Shown: positions 17,206-26,090 of the stretch, one piece after another | How the letters are laid out: each line of letters opens with the position of its first letter | How positions within the stretch are numbered: position 1 is the stretch's first letter | Assembly: GCA_023457355.1 (NCBI GenBank) | Contig: JAEWLW010000035.1 | Span: forward strand, 19,865-83,864 | From: Bacillota bacterium | Lineage (GTDB): Bacteria; Bacillota; Clostridia; Oscillospirales; Ruminococcaceae | Length of the DNA: 64,000 nt | Reading direction: 5' to 3' | The notes under the pieces: generated by a model | The model's database searches: none | What the model saw: the letters and a program-made list of their open reading frames with translations, nothing else | Told to the model about the DNA's origin: nothing | Position numbers and translations under genes: made by a program

Positions 17206-19002
17206 ATGAAAAGCTTAAAGGGAAAGTTAATGCTCATTATCCTGGTTTTGGTCACAGCCTCTTCGTTATTAACGGTAACGATAGGGCTTTTGACAAGCTT
17301 TAAGATTACGGAGCACATCATCCAGACGCAGGTGGAAACCGAGCTCAAAAGCGGCACCAATATGCTACAGGTTTATCTCAATCAACAGTTTGGGCCGCTC
17401 AGCTTAAAAGATGAAGGCGAACTGGTGGACCAGAACGGCCAGGACATTGCAGGCAGGTACGAGTATCTTGATGAGTTGGCCCGGAACATGAACATGGTGG
17501 CAACGGTTTTTGCCAAGGATGGCAATAACTATATCCGAACACTGACGAACATAAAAGACGGCAATGGCGCGAGAGCCATAGGTACTGCGCTGGACATAAA
17601 CGGCGATGTATATCGGGAAATTTCAAACGGGCGCGTATATTTTGGAGAAGCCGAGATTTTGGGCGCACAGTATATGACCGGTTATATGCCTTTTTTTGAT
17701 TCTAACAACCAGACCATTGGCCTTTACTGTGTCGGTGTGCCGATTGAGACGGTGCAAAATATTCTGAACGCAGGGGTTGCATCAACAGTAAAGACGGTGG
17801 CGGCCATCATTATGTTCATTTTGCTGCTTGCCGGAGCAGTTACTTATTTTATCAGCGCAGGTATTGCAAAGCCGATCAAGAAAGTGACCGAGGCCGCAAA
17901 GGAAATTGCCGACGGCAATTTTGATGTGACGCTTTCAGTCAATTCCCATGATGAGGTGGGGCAGCTTGCAACGGCTTTTAATCTGACTATTCAAAGACTG
18001 GTCAATTACCAGGGCTATATTGATGAAGTCTCCGCAGCGCTTCTCGATGTATCCAACGGCGATTTGACAGTCCAACTTCAAATGGAATATGCCGGCCAGT
18101 TTAAAAAGCTCAAGGACAACATGCAGGCCCTGCTGCAAAAGCTTAATTCCACATTGCTGCAAATTGATCAAACGGCCGACCAGGTGGACAGTGGCGCAGG
18201 TCAGGTTGCGGGCGGGGCACAAGCGCTTTCTCAGGGTGCTACCGAGCAGGCCAGCGCCATTGAAGAGCTGTCGGCGTCCATCGCGGAAATTTCTGATCAA
18301 ATCAGGCAAAATGCCGAGCATTCAAAGGCCGCCCAGAGCAAAGCCGAATTTTCCGGCAACGAATTGCAGCGCAGCAACCTCCAGATGAAGGACATGGTTG
18401 TAGCGATGGGGCAGATTACGGCAAAGTCTGCCGAGATTTCTAAGATTATCAAAGTTATAGATGATATTGCCTTCCAGACAAACCTTCTGGCGCTCAATGC
18501 CGCTGTCGAAGCAGCCCGCGCGGGTGAGGCGGGCAAGGGCTTTGCAGTTGTCGCGGATGAAGTAAGAAATCTTGCGGGAAAATCCTCCGAGGCGGCCAAA
18601 AACACCACCCTGCTAATTGAAGAGACCGTTAAAGCGGTTGAAAATGGCTCCCAACTTGCGGATCGGACAGCGCATTCCCTGGATGAAAGCGCCAGAATGA
18701 CAATGGAATCCATTGATCTCATCCATAAAATTTCGCAGGCTTCGCATGAGCAGGCGACGGCGATTGTACAGATCAATCAGGGAGTTGAGCAGATTTCGTC
18801 GGTTGTTCAGAATAACGCGGCAACGGCGCAGGAAAATGCCGCCGCCAGCGAGGAGCTTTCAGGGCAATCCAATATTTTAAAGGAACTTATTTACAAATTT
18901 AAGCTTAAAACAACCGAGGATGCTTTCAGCTTGTCACCCCAACGTATTCAACCGGATACTGGACGCGCCGCCGCAAACAACCGCCATAGCGACAAGTATT
19001 AA
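17206..19002 (+). CDS. Methyl-accepting chemotaxis protein (Cache type)
   Basis: A 598-residue transmembrane chemoreceptor. The first membrane helix lies near residues 6-29. An extracellular single-Cache-like sensor follows (about 35-195, with FAKDGNNYIRTLTNIKD and VYFGEAEILGAQYMTGYMPF). The second helix is near 198-222 (VKTVAAIIMFILLLAGAVTYF), then HAMP (ISAGIAKPIKKVTEAAKEI) and a long signalling coiled coil whose hairpin tip is DIAFQTNLLALNAAVEAARAGEAG. The C terminus has no NWETF-type methyltransferase tether. The start at 17206 follows GGAGG; an in-frame GTG or ATG further upstream at 17185 is disfavoured. The gene is probably controlled by the divergent TetR protein. Ligand unknown; small organic acids are common for this Cache class. 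Confidence 0.93.
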   Translation: MKSLKGKLMLIILVLVTASSLLTVTIGLLTSFKITEHIIQTQVETELKSGTNMLQVYLNQQFGPLSLKDEGELVDQNGQDIAGRYEYLDELARNMNMVATVFAKDGNNYIRTLTNIKDGNGARAIGTALDINGDVYREISNGRVYFGEAEILGAQYMTGYMPFFDSNNQTIGLYCVGVPIETVQNILNAGVASTVKTVAAIIMFILLLAGAVTYFISAGIAKPIKKVTEAAKEIADGNFDVTLSVNSHDEVGQLATAFNLTIQRLVNYQGYIDEVSAALLDVSNGDLTVQLQMEYAGQFKKLKDNMQALLQKLNSTLLQIDQTADQVDSGAGQVAGGAQALSQGATEQASAIEELSASIAEISDQIRQNAEHSKAAQSKAEFSGNELQRSNLQMKDMVVAMGQITAKSAEISKIIKVIDDIAFQTNLLALNAAVEAARAGEAGKGFAVVADEVRNLAGKSSEAAKNTTLLIEETVKAVENGSQLADRTAHSLDESARMTMESIDLIHKISQASHEQATAIVQINQGVEQISSVVQNNAATAQENAAASEELSGQSNILKELIYKFKLKTTEDAFSLSPQRIQPDTGRAAANNRHSDKY

Positions 19003-19237
19003 CAGCCAAAGCGGATGCCCTGCTTTTGCCTTACAGATTCGTCCGGAGCGTCTCTTAAAAGGCAAAAGCAACGGGCAATTCGCGAAAAGCGCCGAAATAC
19101 GGGCCGCATCCCGCGCATTTTCAATACGGCAATGCGATCTTTCGGTAGAATCTCCTAATTTTGAGTTTTCTTATCCGTACAACAGTGTAAAATACTAAAT
19201 GAGCGGTCAAGTTTTCGCGATGAAAGAGGGCTCGCCG

Positions 19238-19753
19238 ATGCCTTTTAAAATTGCTCAACAGGATATTACGACAATGAAGGTGGATGCCATCGTCAATGCG
19301 GCAAACACCGCGCTGAAAATGGGCGGCGGCGTTTGCGGCGCGATTTTCAGGGCGGCCGGCGCGGCGGATCTTCAGGCCGCCTGCCATAAGCACGCCCCTA
19401 TTCCAACCGGTTCGGCGGTTATAACACCGGGCTTCCGGTTGCCGTCAAAGTATGTCATACACACGGCGGGCCCCATTTACCGGGATGGCCAACACGGGGA
19501 GCCGGAGCAGTTGCGGTCGTGCTATCTGAACAGTTTGAGCTGCGCCGTAGAAAACAAGTGTTGCAGCGTCGCCTTCCCGCTTATTTCCAGCGGGGTCTAT
19601 GGTTACCCCAGAGACGCGGCATTGCAGGTTGCCGTTGCCGCAATACGTGATTTTCTCAGCGGGCATGATCTTGATGTATATCTGGTGCTGTTTGATGAGG
19701 AGACGTTCACAGCCTGCAAGCAAATTTTTGGCTGCGCACCCGGCGCCGTTTAG
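19238..19753 (+). CDS. Macro domain protein (ADP-ribose-binding)
   Basis: A 171-residue single macro domain. The signature is VDAIVNAANTALKMGGGVCGAIFRAAG (written here in parts: VDAIVNAANT near residues 12-21, then GGGVCGAIFRAAG), later PLISSGVYGYP and a final LVLFDEETF strand. Members bind ADP-ribose and many remove it from proteins or deacetylate O-acetyl-ADP-ribose. The residue after GGGV is Cys rather than the Asp of YmdB and MacroD enzymes, a substitution seen in some bacterial members, so hydrolase activity is uncertain. The start at 19238 has AAAGAGGG upstream; the longer frame from 19199 overlaps it. No obvious operon partner. Confidence 0.87.
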   Translation: MPFKIAQQDITTMKVDAIVNAANTALKMGGGVCGAIFRAAGAADLQAACHKHAPIPTGSAVITPGFRLPSKYVIHTAGPIYRDGQHGEPEQLRSCYLNSLSCAVENKCCSVAFPLISSGVYGYPRDAALQVAVAAIRDFLSGHDLDVYLVLFDEETFTACKQIFGCAPGAV

Positions 19754-20200
19754 CCTTTATAGGAATATTGGAAACGGGGGTGCTAAAGCACATTAAATAT
19801 ATGTGCAGCCCCAAATGGCGGGTAATAAGCGAATATGCTGGAATCGCTTTAATTGAAGAGGGTCCCCGCGTTGCAGGCTTGCGGGCAACTTAACCATGTG
19901 CGCGGCCTGTTATGACAAAAACGGCGCATTGCCGCCCGGCACGCTCTGTGCTATTATTTTGGAGTGGGGTATGATGCCGCGTGTTGCAGGGCTCGGGGGT
20001 GACTTTCTTGCAGGAAGGTTCAACACACAGGCTTGAAACAGAGCCGGTGCAGGCTTTTACGGCCTGGAATATGATTTTATGGCTACAGCGCCCAGACATG
20101 CCATAACGGAATATCCGGCCGGATGTACGGAAAGGTTCTGTGATGCCCCAGATGAATGTCCCGGCGGGTTGCTGCCGGGGGCACAGGGGGGAATAGCGCC
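19754..20200. other. Intergenic region, 447 bp, no gene recognised
   Basis: No supported open frame, tRNA, rRNA or clear terminator is seen between the macro-domain gene and the membrane LuxR gene. It presumably contains the LuxR-type gene's promoter. A ribosome site (CAGGGGGG) marks its right end. Confidence 0.4.
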
Positions 20201-21604
20201 ATGAACTGGCTGCGTAAAAATCAAAGGGTTCTTGTGGCGGCAGCTTTCTCATTATCGTTTTCTTACCTGCTTTCCTTTTTGTTTGAGGGGCCGGTGCTTT
20301 ACGGTCGGCTGGCCTATTTTGACGTCCAGCCGGGCGGTTACATACCGCTTGCTATTATGGCGCATTTTGCGGGCCTTTTCACCTGTGGCTTTTTTACCCG
20401 GTCGTTGAAAGCCGCTAAATACGTTTGGGTTGGCGGCATGGCGGTGAGCTTTATTGTGACAATTCCGTTCTTTTTTCAACCGTCGGTACTTTGGCTGGCC
20501 AGCTTATTCATTGCAGGCTATGCTTCCGGCTGCGCGGTGGCGGCATGGGGCTATTTTCTCAAAGCCTTTACCCCTGAAAATCAACGTATGAAATCCTGCA
20601 CGGATGTGCTGATTTACTCAAACATTGTGATGATCGTCATCAATGTGGCGGCCGCTACTTTTTCTTCGGCGGTCGGTCTGGTTTTGTCACTGGCCTGCCT
20701 TTTAGGCGGCTTGGCCCTTATTTGTACGATACCGACCGGCACCGGGGAGCAGGTGAGGCGGGCAGACAGGCCGCGGGGCAATGCCCGAAAGCCGCTGATG
20801 TTGTTATGCTTGTTTGTGTTTATCATCACCATTAATTCCGGGCTGATGTATCAGGTCATAAACCCGGCCTTTGCGCATTTGTCAGGCTTGGCCAGCTGGT
20901 ACTGGGCTGTGCCGTATATCGTCGCTTTGGCGGTGATGCGCAATCTGCCGCTTCATATCAAACGCGCCCGAATACTGTATGCCGGTATGGCGATGATTAT
21001 GGCTTCGTTTATCAGCTTTATGCTGCTGGGACGGGAAGCGGCCGATTATCTGGTGGTGGATACGTTCATGCTGGGGGCGTGCGGTGTTTTTGACCTGTTT
21101 TGGTGGAGCATCCTTGGGGAAATGCTCAATTACACCGAAAACCCCGCGCAGGTATTCGGCATGGGCCTTTCCGCCAATGTATCCGGCGTGCTGTGCGGCG
21201 GCGTCATCGGCATGGCGGCAACAGCTGTCAGGCTTCCAGATGCGCAGGTCGCCGTTTTGGCGCTTACGGTTGTCTGTATCACACTTGTGATGTTGCCGCC
21301 GCTCAATCAACAGCTGGTAATGCTGCTTAAAGACCATGCTTATCTCGCTGTTTATGCGCGTATGACCCATCTGGAACAGGCCAGTCTGGTTGAACAGGCC
21401 CAAATGCCCAACCCGCTGACTGCCCGCGAACAGGAGGTATTGCAGCTCATTTTGTTGGGTAAATCAAACCGCGATATCGCGCAGGCGTTGTTTATCAGCG
21501 AGCATACCGTTAAAACACACGCCCGGAATATTTATTCAAAATGCGCTGTTGGCAGCCGCGCGCAGCTGATCAGTACATTACTGAAGAACCGGTCGGGCGG
21601 GTGA
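20201..21604 (+). CDS. Membrane-bound LuxR-family transcriptional regulator (MFS-like N-terminus)
   Basis: A 467-residue protein with two parts. About 390 N-terminal residues form a run of roughly 12 hydrophobic helices resembling a major-facilitator transporter. The C-terminal 65 residues are a LuxR/GerE-type helix-turn-helix: NPLTAREQEVLQLILLG, then SNRDIAQALFISEHTVKTH and ARNIYSKCAVGSRAQL. Such fusions are widespread in Eggerthellaceae and in some Clostridia and are thought to sense a small molecule in the membrane. The start at 20201 follows CAGGGGGG; a longer frame from 20156 is discarded. No clear target operon lies next to it; the DUF4317 gene is about 150 bp downstream. Confidence 0.85.
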   Translation: MNWLRKNQRVLVAAAFSLSFSYLLSFLFEGPVLYGRLAYFDVQPGGYIPLAIMAHFAGLFTCGFFTRSLKAAKYVWVGGMAVSFIVTIPFFFQPSVLWLASLFIAGYASGCAVAAWGYFLKAFTPENQRMKSCTDVLIYSNIVMIVINVAAATFSSAVGLVLSLACLLGGLALICTIPTGTGEQVRRADRPRGNARKPLMLLCLFVFIITINSGLMYQVINPAFAHLSGLASWYWAVPYIVALAVMRNLPLHIKRARILYAGMAMIMASFISFMLLGREAADYLVVDTFMLGACGVFDLFWWSILGEMLNYTENPAQVFGMGLSANVSGVLCGGVIGMAATAVRLPDAQVAVLALTVVCITLVMLPPLNQQLVMLLKDHAYLAVYARMTHLEQASLVEQAQMPNPLTAREQEVLQLILLGKSNRDIAQALFISEHTVKTHARNIYSKCAVGSRAQLISTLLKNRSGG

Positions 21605-21753
21605 ACGGCCGGATGATGGCGGGCCCTGACCAATCCACGCTTTGTTGTTTGCACAGCGTGGATTGATTGCGTCTGAGCGATGTGATACAATTATTGACAG
21701 GCTGTTCCGCAGGGGCGGGGGCAGCCGATCACATGGAATGGAGCGCGTTTACA

Positions 21754-22908
21754 ATGAACGAAAAAGAGATTGCGGAAATTCGCCGCCGTTTTCGCCCGGA
21801 TAAGAGCAATATTACGCGGGTGCGCGGCTGTTATGTCAATGAGAAGCGTGAAATCGTATCGCAGTTCGATCAGTCGCTGCGCATCATGTCGCAGGAAGAA
21901 TCGGAAGCGCTATTGGGTATTTTAAAGAAAACGCTGTCCGGGACACTGGGTAAAAACCTCATCGATATTGAATTTGCAACCCAACAGGTGGTGGACGGCG
22001 AGGAACACAAACTGCTGATGGCGTTGCGCAACTCGTCTCTGGACGATGAAGAGGCTGTACAGACCTTTTTTAACCGCGTTATCGAGACGCTGAATATTGA
22101 TGAAAATTATTTGATACTCCTGGCATATGATAAGTACGACGTGCCCGGTTATAGCAAGGACGGCGAAAGGCAGAACGAATCGACCGATGTGTTTTCTTAT
22201 TTTTTGTGCAGCATTTGCCCGGTTAAAATGACCAAACCGGCACTCGGCTATTATGCGCCGGAAAATCTGTTCCGCAATATTACGGCGGACTGGGTTGTAT
22301 CGCCGCCTGAACTGGGGTTTATGTTTCCGGCGTTTGACGATCGGAGCACCAATATTTATAACGCCGTTTATTACTCGCGCAACATTGCGGAAAACCATGC
22401 GGAATTCATTGACGCTGTGTTTAAGACGGATACCCCCATGCCTGCCGCCGAACAGAAAGAGACGTTTGAAACGATTTTGAGCGACACCATTGCCGACGAT
22501 TGCAGCCTTAATGTGGTTCAGGCGGTGCATGAGCAGCTGACCGGCATGATTGCCGAGCATAAAGCCAATAAGATCCGGGAGCCGCTGACCATTTCCAAGC
22601 AGACGATTAAAGATGTTCTGGCAACCTGCGGCGTTTCAGAGGACCATATGTCGGCGTTTGAAGAAAGATATGACGACGCTTTTGGCACGGATAAAGAAAT
22701 TAGTCCACGCAATATCGTGGATACTAAGCAGATGGAACTGCGCACGCCGGATGTGACCATCCGCGTGAGCCCCGGTTGTGGCGGCATGATTGAAACACGG
22801 GTGATCGACGGCAGAAAATACATATTGGTTCGCGCCGATCAGGGCGTTGAAGTTAACGGTGTCGCGATCAGCATTCTGGAGCAGCTGCCCAGCGTACAGA
22901 TGCAATAA
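21754..22908 (+). CDS. DUF4317 domain-containing protein
   Basis: A 384-residue protein matching the DUF4317 family, which is almost confined to Clostridia and has no assigned function. It begins MNEKEIAEIRRRFRPDKSNI, keeps IRGCYVNEK-like and RNSSLDDE segments, and ends with GRKYILVRADQGVEVNG. No signal peptide or membrane helix is visible. The start at 21754 has GGAG 11 bases upstream; the extension from 21667 lacks a ribosome site. It lies between the membrane LuxR regulator and a HAD phosphatase on the same strand with gaps over 100 bp, so co-regulation is uncertain. Confidence 0.85.
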   Translation: MNEKEIAEIRRRFRPDKSNITRVRGCYVNEKREIVSQFDQSLRIMSQEESEALLGILKKTLSGTLGKNLIDIEFATQQVVDGEEHKLLMALRNSSLDDEEAVQTFFNRVIETLNIDENYLILLAYDKYDVPGYSKDGERQNESTDVFSYFLCSICPVKMTKPALGYYAPENLFRNITADWVVSPPELGFMFPAFDDRSTNIYNAVYYSRNIAENHAEFIDAVFKTDTPMPAAEQKETFETILSDTIADDCSLNVVQAVHEQLTGMIAEHKANKIREPLTISKQTIKDVLATCGVSEDHMSAFEERYDDAFGTDKEISPRNIVDTKQMELRTPDVTIRVSPGCGGMIETRVIDGRKYILVRADQGVEVNGVAISILEQLPSVQMQ

Positions 22909-23010
22909 TGTATTTGTTTTGCTGCCGGCCAACATGTTGCAACCGACAGATGGGCGTGAGCGGGGCAAACATTATTGCCGTACAACAACCAACTTTTAAG
23001 AGGATACAAC

Positions 23011-23841
23011 GTGGAAATTAAGATGATTTTAAGCGATCTGGACGGCACCCTGCTGGGGCGGGACCGGCAGATTAGCAGCTATACCGCCCATGTTTTGACA
23101 AAGGCCGCCCAACAGGGGGGTCTTATTGTGCCCGCAACCGGCCGGTTCTATGGGGCGTTGCCGCAGTCGTTGCGCCAGCTGCCTTTTATACGGTATGCCG
23201 TCTTAATGAACGGCGCACAGGTGTATGACAGCCTTGAAAACCGTGTTCTGTACCGTGCTGAGCTGCCCCCGCAGGAGGCCGACCGAATTTTCGCATGGCT
23301 GCGTGCGCTGCCTGCCACGATAGACTGCTTTGCGGACAATAATGGATATATGGAAGCGCGCTACTACAGCCAAATTGAAGAATGGGTACTGGATGTCAAC
23401 GCGCGGCAGATCGTTCTGGAGACGCGCAAGCCGGTGGAAAATTTGCCGCAGTATGTCCACAGTCTGGGCAAACCGGTCCAGAAAATCCAGTCGTTTTTTA
23501 AAGATGACGCGTTGAGGGATCGTGTTATGTGCGAATTGTCGGCGGAGTTCCCCGAAATTGCGGTTGCCTGTTCGCTGCCCGGCAATATTGAAATTACGCA
23601 TCGGAACGCCACCAAGGGCGCGGCAATGCAGTTTTTGTGCGGACATCTGGGCATGGACCCTGCGCAGGTGATGGCCTTTGGGGACGAGCGCAACGACTGT
23701 ACCATGTTAGAACTGGCGGGCACGGGTGTGGCGATGGCCAATGCCGTCCCGCAGGCAAAAGCCATGGCGGATATGGTTATCGGCACCTGTTCGGAGGACG
23801 CTGTCGCCCATATGATTGAAGCTGCGGTTTTAAGGGCATGA
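23011..23841 (+). CDS. HAD-IIB (Cof-type) phosphatase
   Basis: A 276-residue haloacid dehalogenase-superfamily phosphatase of the Cof/YidA type with a type IIB cap. Motif I is MILSDLDGTLLG with the nucleophile Asp near residue 9, motif II is VPATGRFYG, motif III includes KGAAMQFL, and motif IV is VMAFGDERNDCTMLELAG. These proteins dephosphorylate sugar phosphates, FMN-like or pyridoxal phosphate substrates; specificity cannot be read from sequence. The best start is GTG at 23011, since AGAGGA stands 6 bases upstream; the alternative ATG at 22975 has no ribosome site. Monocistronic, followed by a repeat element and a strong terminator. Confidence 0.9.
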   Translation: MEIKMILSDLDGTLLGRDRQISSYTAHVLTKAAQQGGLIVPATGRFYGALPQSLRQLPFIRYAVLMNGAQVYDSLENRVLYRAELPPQEADRIFAWLRALPATIDCFADNNGYMEARYYSQIEEWVLDVNARQIVLETRKPVENLPQYVHSLGKPVQKIQSFFKDDALRDRVMCELSAEFPEIAVACSLPGNIEITHRNATKGAAMQFLCGHLGMDPAQVMAFGDERNDCTMLELAGTGVAMANAVPQAKAMADMVIGTCSEDAVAHMIEAAVLRA

Positions 23842-23870
23842 AGCCCGAACGCTCACCGGTTGCAACTCGA

Positions 23871-24186
23871 CAGCCTGTTGAAAAACGAACATTTTAGAAA
23901 ATGTTGCACAAATCAAAAGCTTGTGGGGTTTTGGTGGCGTCACAGCGGGTATCCATGCCGCCCGCTGTGATAAGCCGAGCCAAGCTGCCGTGAGCGCACC
24001 TATATGCGAGCGGTCCGGACGGCGTCCCAAACGTATTGTAGCATCATATACGCGCAGAAAGGGCTACTACAATAGTCCCGGGGATTGTTTTTGCGTGGGG
24101 TCCCCCGCAAGGGGTTCCCCAATGCCGATTAGGCGGCATCCAGTTTGTGCATATCACTAAAACACAACGACTTTATCGACAGACTG
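23871..24186. mobile_element. MITE-like repeat, family 1, copy B
   Basis: About 316 bp of non-coding DNA bounded by CAGCCTGTTGAAAAAC on the left and, read on the other strand, CAGTCTGTCGATAAAG on the right. It shares a TTGCACAAATCAAA block, TAGTCCCGGGG and CCCCCGCAAGGGGTTCCCC with copy A at 374-605, with a longer unrelated or diverged centre. Located between convergent genes, next to a strong terminator. Classified as a non-autonomous mobile element by inference. Confidence 0.6.
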
Positions 24187-24239
24187 AATTCAAATTAAAA
24201 GGGCGCTGTACAAAACTGTACAGCGCCCTTTTAATTTGA
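24187..24239. terminator. Strong bidirectional terminator
   Basis: TTCAAATTAAAAGGGCGCTG and its reverse complement form a stem of about 24 bp around a 4-5 base loop. The A/T-rich base of the stem supplies T runs in both directions. It separates the plus-strand HAD gene from the minus-strand flavin reductase gene and abuts the family 1 repeat. Confidence 0.85.
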
Positions 24240-24251
24240 ATGGATCCGCTT

Positions 24252-26090
24252 CTACTTGCCCGCAGCAGCGTTGGTGCCGGCAATTCGGCCGAATACAACC
24301 GTATCGGTCAGCGCGTTGCCGCCCAGCCGGTTGCTGCCGTGGATGCCGCCGGTTACTTCGCCGGCAGCATAAAGGCCGGGGATAATGTTGCCGTTGGCAT
24401 CAATGACCTGTGCGTCGGTGTTGATTTTCACGCCGCCCATGGTGTGGTGGACAGTGGGAATGCGCGCACCTGCGTAGAAGGGGCCTTGGTCGATCTTATC
24501 GGCATAGAGCGTTCTTCCAAAGCTATCCGGCGTTTTTGCGTCAACGTGGGTGTTGAACTCTTCAACGGCAGCCACCAGGTTTGCGGGGTCAACGCCGATT
24601 TCACCTGCCAGCTCCTCAAGCGTTTCGCCTTTAAAGGCGCGGCCTGCGGCAATCAGTTCGTTTACAGACTCGTTAAAGTTGTTCTTTTCATCGCCGGTGG
24701 GGTAGTCGTGACTGTCCAGAATAACCCACATGTGCGCATTGGGCTGTTCAAACAGCGCGTTGGTCATCACGTCGCGGCGTGCGCCCTCGTCAACAAAGCG
24801 TTTGCCCTCATCGTTGACAAAGATGCGGTTTTCAACGCCCATTTCAATATTCCCGCTCAGGCTGCCGGTTTCCGGGTCGCCCATCGGCAGCAGCTGGATA
24901 TTTTCCATCTGAACCAGCTGTGCGTTGACGGCTGTGGCCATCGCAATACCGTCGCCGGTGGAACTGGGCGGGTTGGTGGATTTGATGGAGTCGTCGAGCG
25001 TTGACCATGCTTTGTTATATTTCTGGCGCATCTCAACGTTTGCGGCAAAGCCGCCGGTTGCCAGCACAACGCCCTTTTTGGCGGTGAGGGTCACTTTGTT
25101 GCCGGTTTCACCCGTTGCGATAACACCGGTGACCTTGCCATTCTCAACGACAAAGTCGGTGGCTCTGGTATTAAACATGATCTCAACGTTGTCGTGGCTG
25201 TCGATGTATGCATTATAAGTCTTGAAGAAGCCGGTGCCCACAGGCTCAACAGGCTTATGCGCGCGGGGCCACAGGCCGCCGAGCACGGTGAAGGTGCCGG
25301 GATTGAATTCCATGCCGAGGCTTTTCAGCCATTCGACACCGTCCCAGGCGTTTGTAACCAGCGTGCGAACCAGCTCGGGGTCGCCCTGCTTATCGCCGCC
25401 GTCAAAGGTCTGCTGGTAGTGCAACTCGACGGAGTCATCATTGGCAAGAGCGGTTTCGCTGCCTTCGTCTACGGCGTTAAGCGCGCCGCCGGCCATGATG
25501 GTGTTGCCGCCCACCTTGGGCGTTTTTTCCAGCACAATGACGGTGGCACCGGCCTGGTTTGCGGTGACGGCGGCTGCAAGTCCGGCGCCGCCCGCACCAA
25601 TCACGATAACGTCGGCTTCACGGGTTACGTCCTCCGCCTTTTCCACTTCAATTTTTTTGGCCTTCAGGGCTTCCACATCTGCGCCGGCCTGGGTGAGGCA
25701 GTCGGTCACGGCAGCCAGCAGCGCAGTGCTGGTGATGGTAGAACCTGAAATGGTGTCGACGGCCAGGCTCTGGGTTTCGACAATCTTTGCGGGAATCTGC
25801 TCGATGGGCAAGTCGCTGATGCCGGGGGTCTCTTTATGAGACGTAACCTTGACGCCGGTGATTTCATCTGATGTAACGGTGACTTCCACCGTTACATCAC
25901 CACCCATACCCTGTGAAGCGGCGGTGTAAGTACCGGCCTTAAAAGCGCCGGATGCCTCACCGGGGGCTGAAGCAGAGACGGCCGCTTCGCTGGATGCAGT
26001 CTGGGATGTCGCTGTGTTGCAGGCAGTAATGCTTAACAGCATTGCGGCAGCAAGCAGGCTGCTGAGAGTTTTTTTGAACATTTTTTTCAC
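24252..26090 (-). CDS. Flavocytochrome c-type FAD/FMN reductase lipoprotein (fumarate/urocanate reductase family)
   Basis: A 612-residue secreted lipoprotein. The signal peptide ends in a lipobox (LLSITAC). Next comes an FMN-binding domain (about 50-135) with the flavinylation-type motif DTISGSTITS, in which a threonine can carry covalent FMN. The FAD domain starts at ADVIVIGAGGAGLAAAVTA and ends with TVHHTMGGVKI and GSNRLGGNALTDTVVFGRIAG. Catalytic-type residues of fumarate reductases (EGARRDV and HGSNR) are present. Relatives reduce fumarate, urocanate, methacrylate or cinnamate outside the membrane as electron acceptors. The start is GTG at 26090 after GGAGGG. No cytochrome domain. The true acceptor is unknown, but this suggests extracellular anaerobic respiration. 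Confidence 0.88.
   Translation of the reverse strand: MKKMFKKTLSSLLAAAMLLSITACNTATSQTASSEAAVSASAPGEASGAFKAGTYTAASQGMGGDVTVEVTVTSDEITGVKVTSHKETPGISDLPIEQIPAKIVETQSLAVDTISGSTITSTALLAAVTDCLTQAGADVEALKAKKIEVEKAEDVTREADVIVIGAGGAGLAAAVTANQAGATVIVLEKTPKVGGNTIMAGGALNAVDEGSETALANDDSVELHYQQTFDGGDKQGDPELVRTLVTNAWDGVEWLKSLGMEFNPGTFTVLGGLWPRAHKPVEPVGTGFFKTYNAYIDSHDNVEIMFNTRATDFVVENGKVTGVIATGETGNKVTLTAKKGVVLATGGFAANVEMRQKYNKAWSTLDDSIKSTNPPSSTGDGIAMATAVNAQLVQMENIQLLPMGDPETGSLSGNIEMGVENRIFVNDEGKRFVDEGARRDVMTNALFEQPNAHMWVILDSHDYPTGDEKNNFNESVNELIAAGRAFKGETLEELAGEIGVDPANLVAAVEEFNTHVDAKTPDSFGRTLYADKIDQGPFYAGARIPTVHHTMGGVKINTDAQVIDANGNIIPGLYAAGEVTGGIHGSNRLGGNALTDTVVFGRIAGTNAAAGK

Noticed and set aside
24240..25004. 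A 254-codon plus-strand frame inside the flavin reductase gene
   Set aside because: It is antisense to a strongly conserved reductase; its protein has no family pattern and repeats the codon bias of the real gene in another frame.
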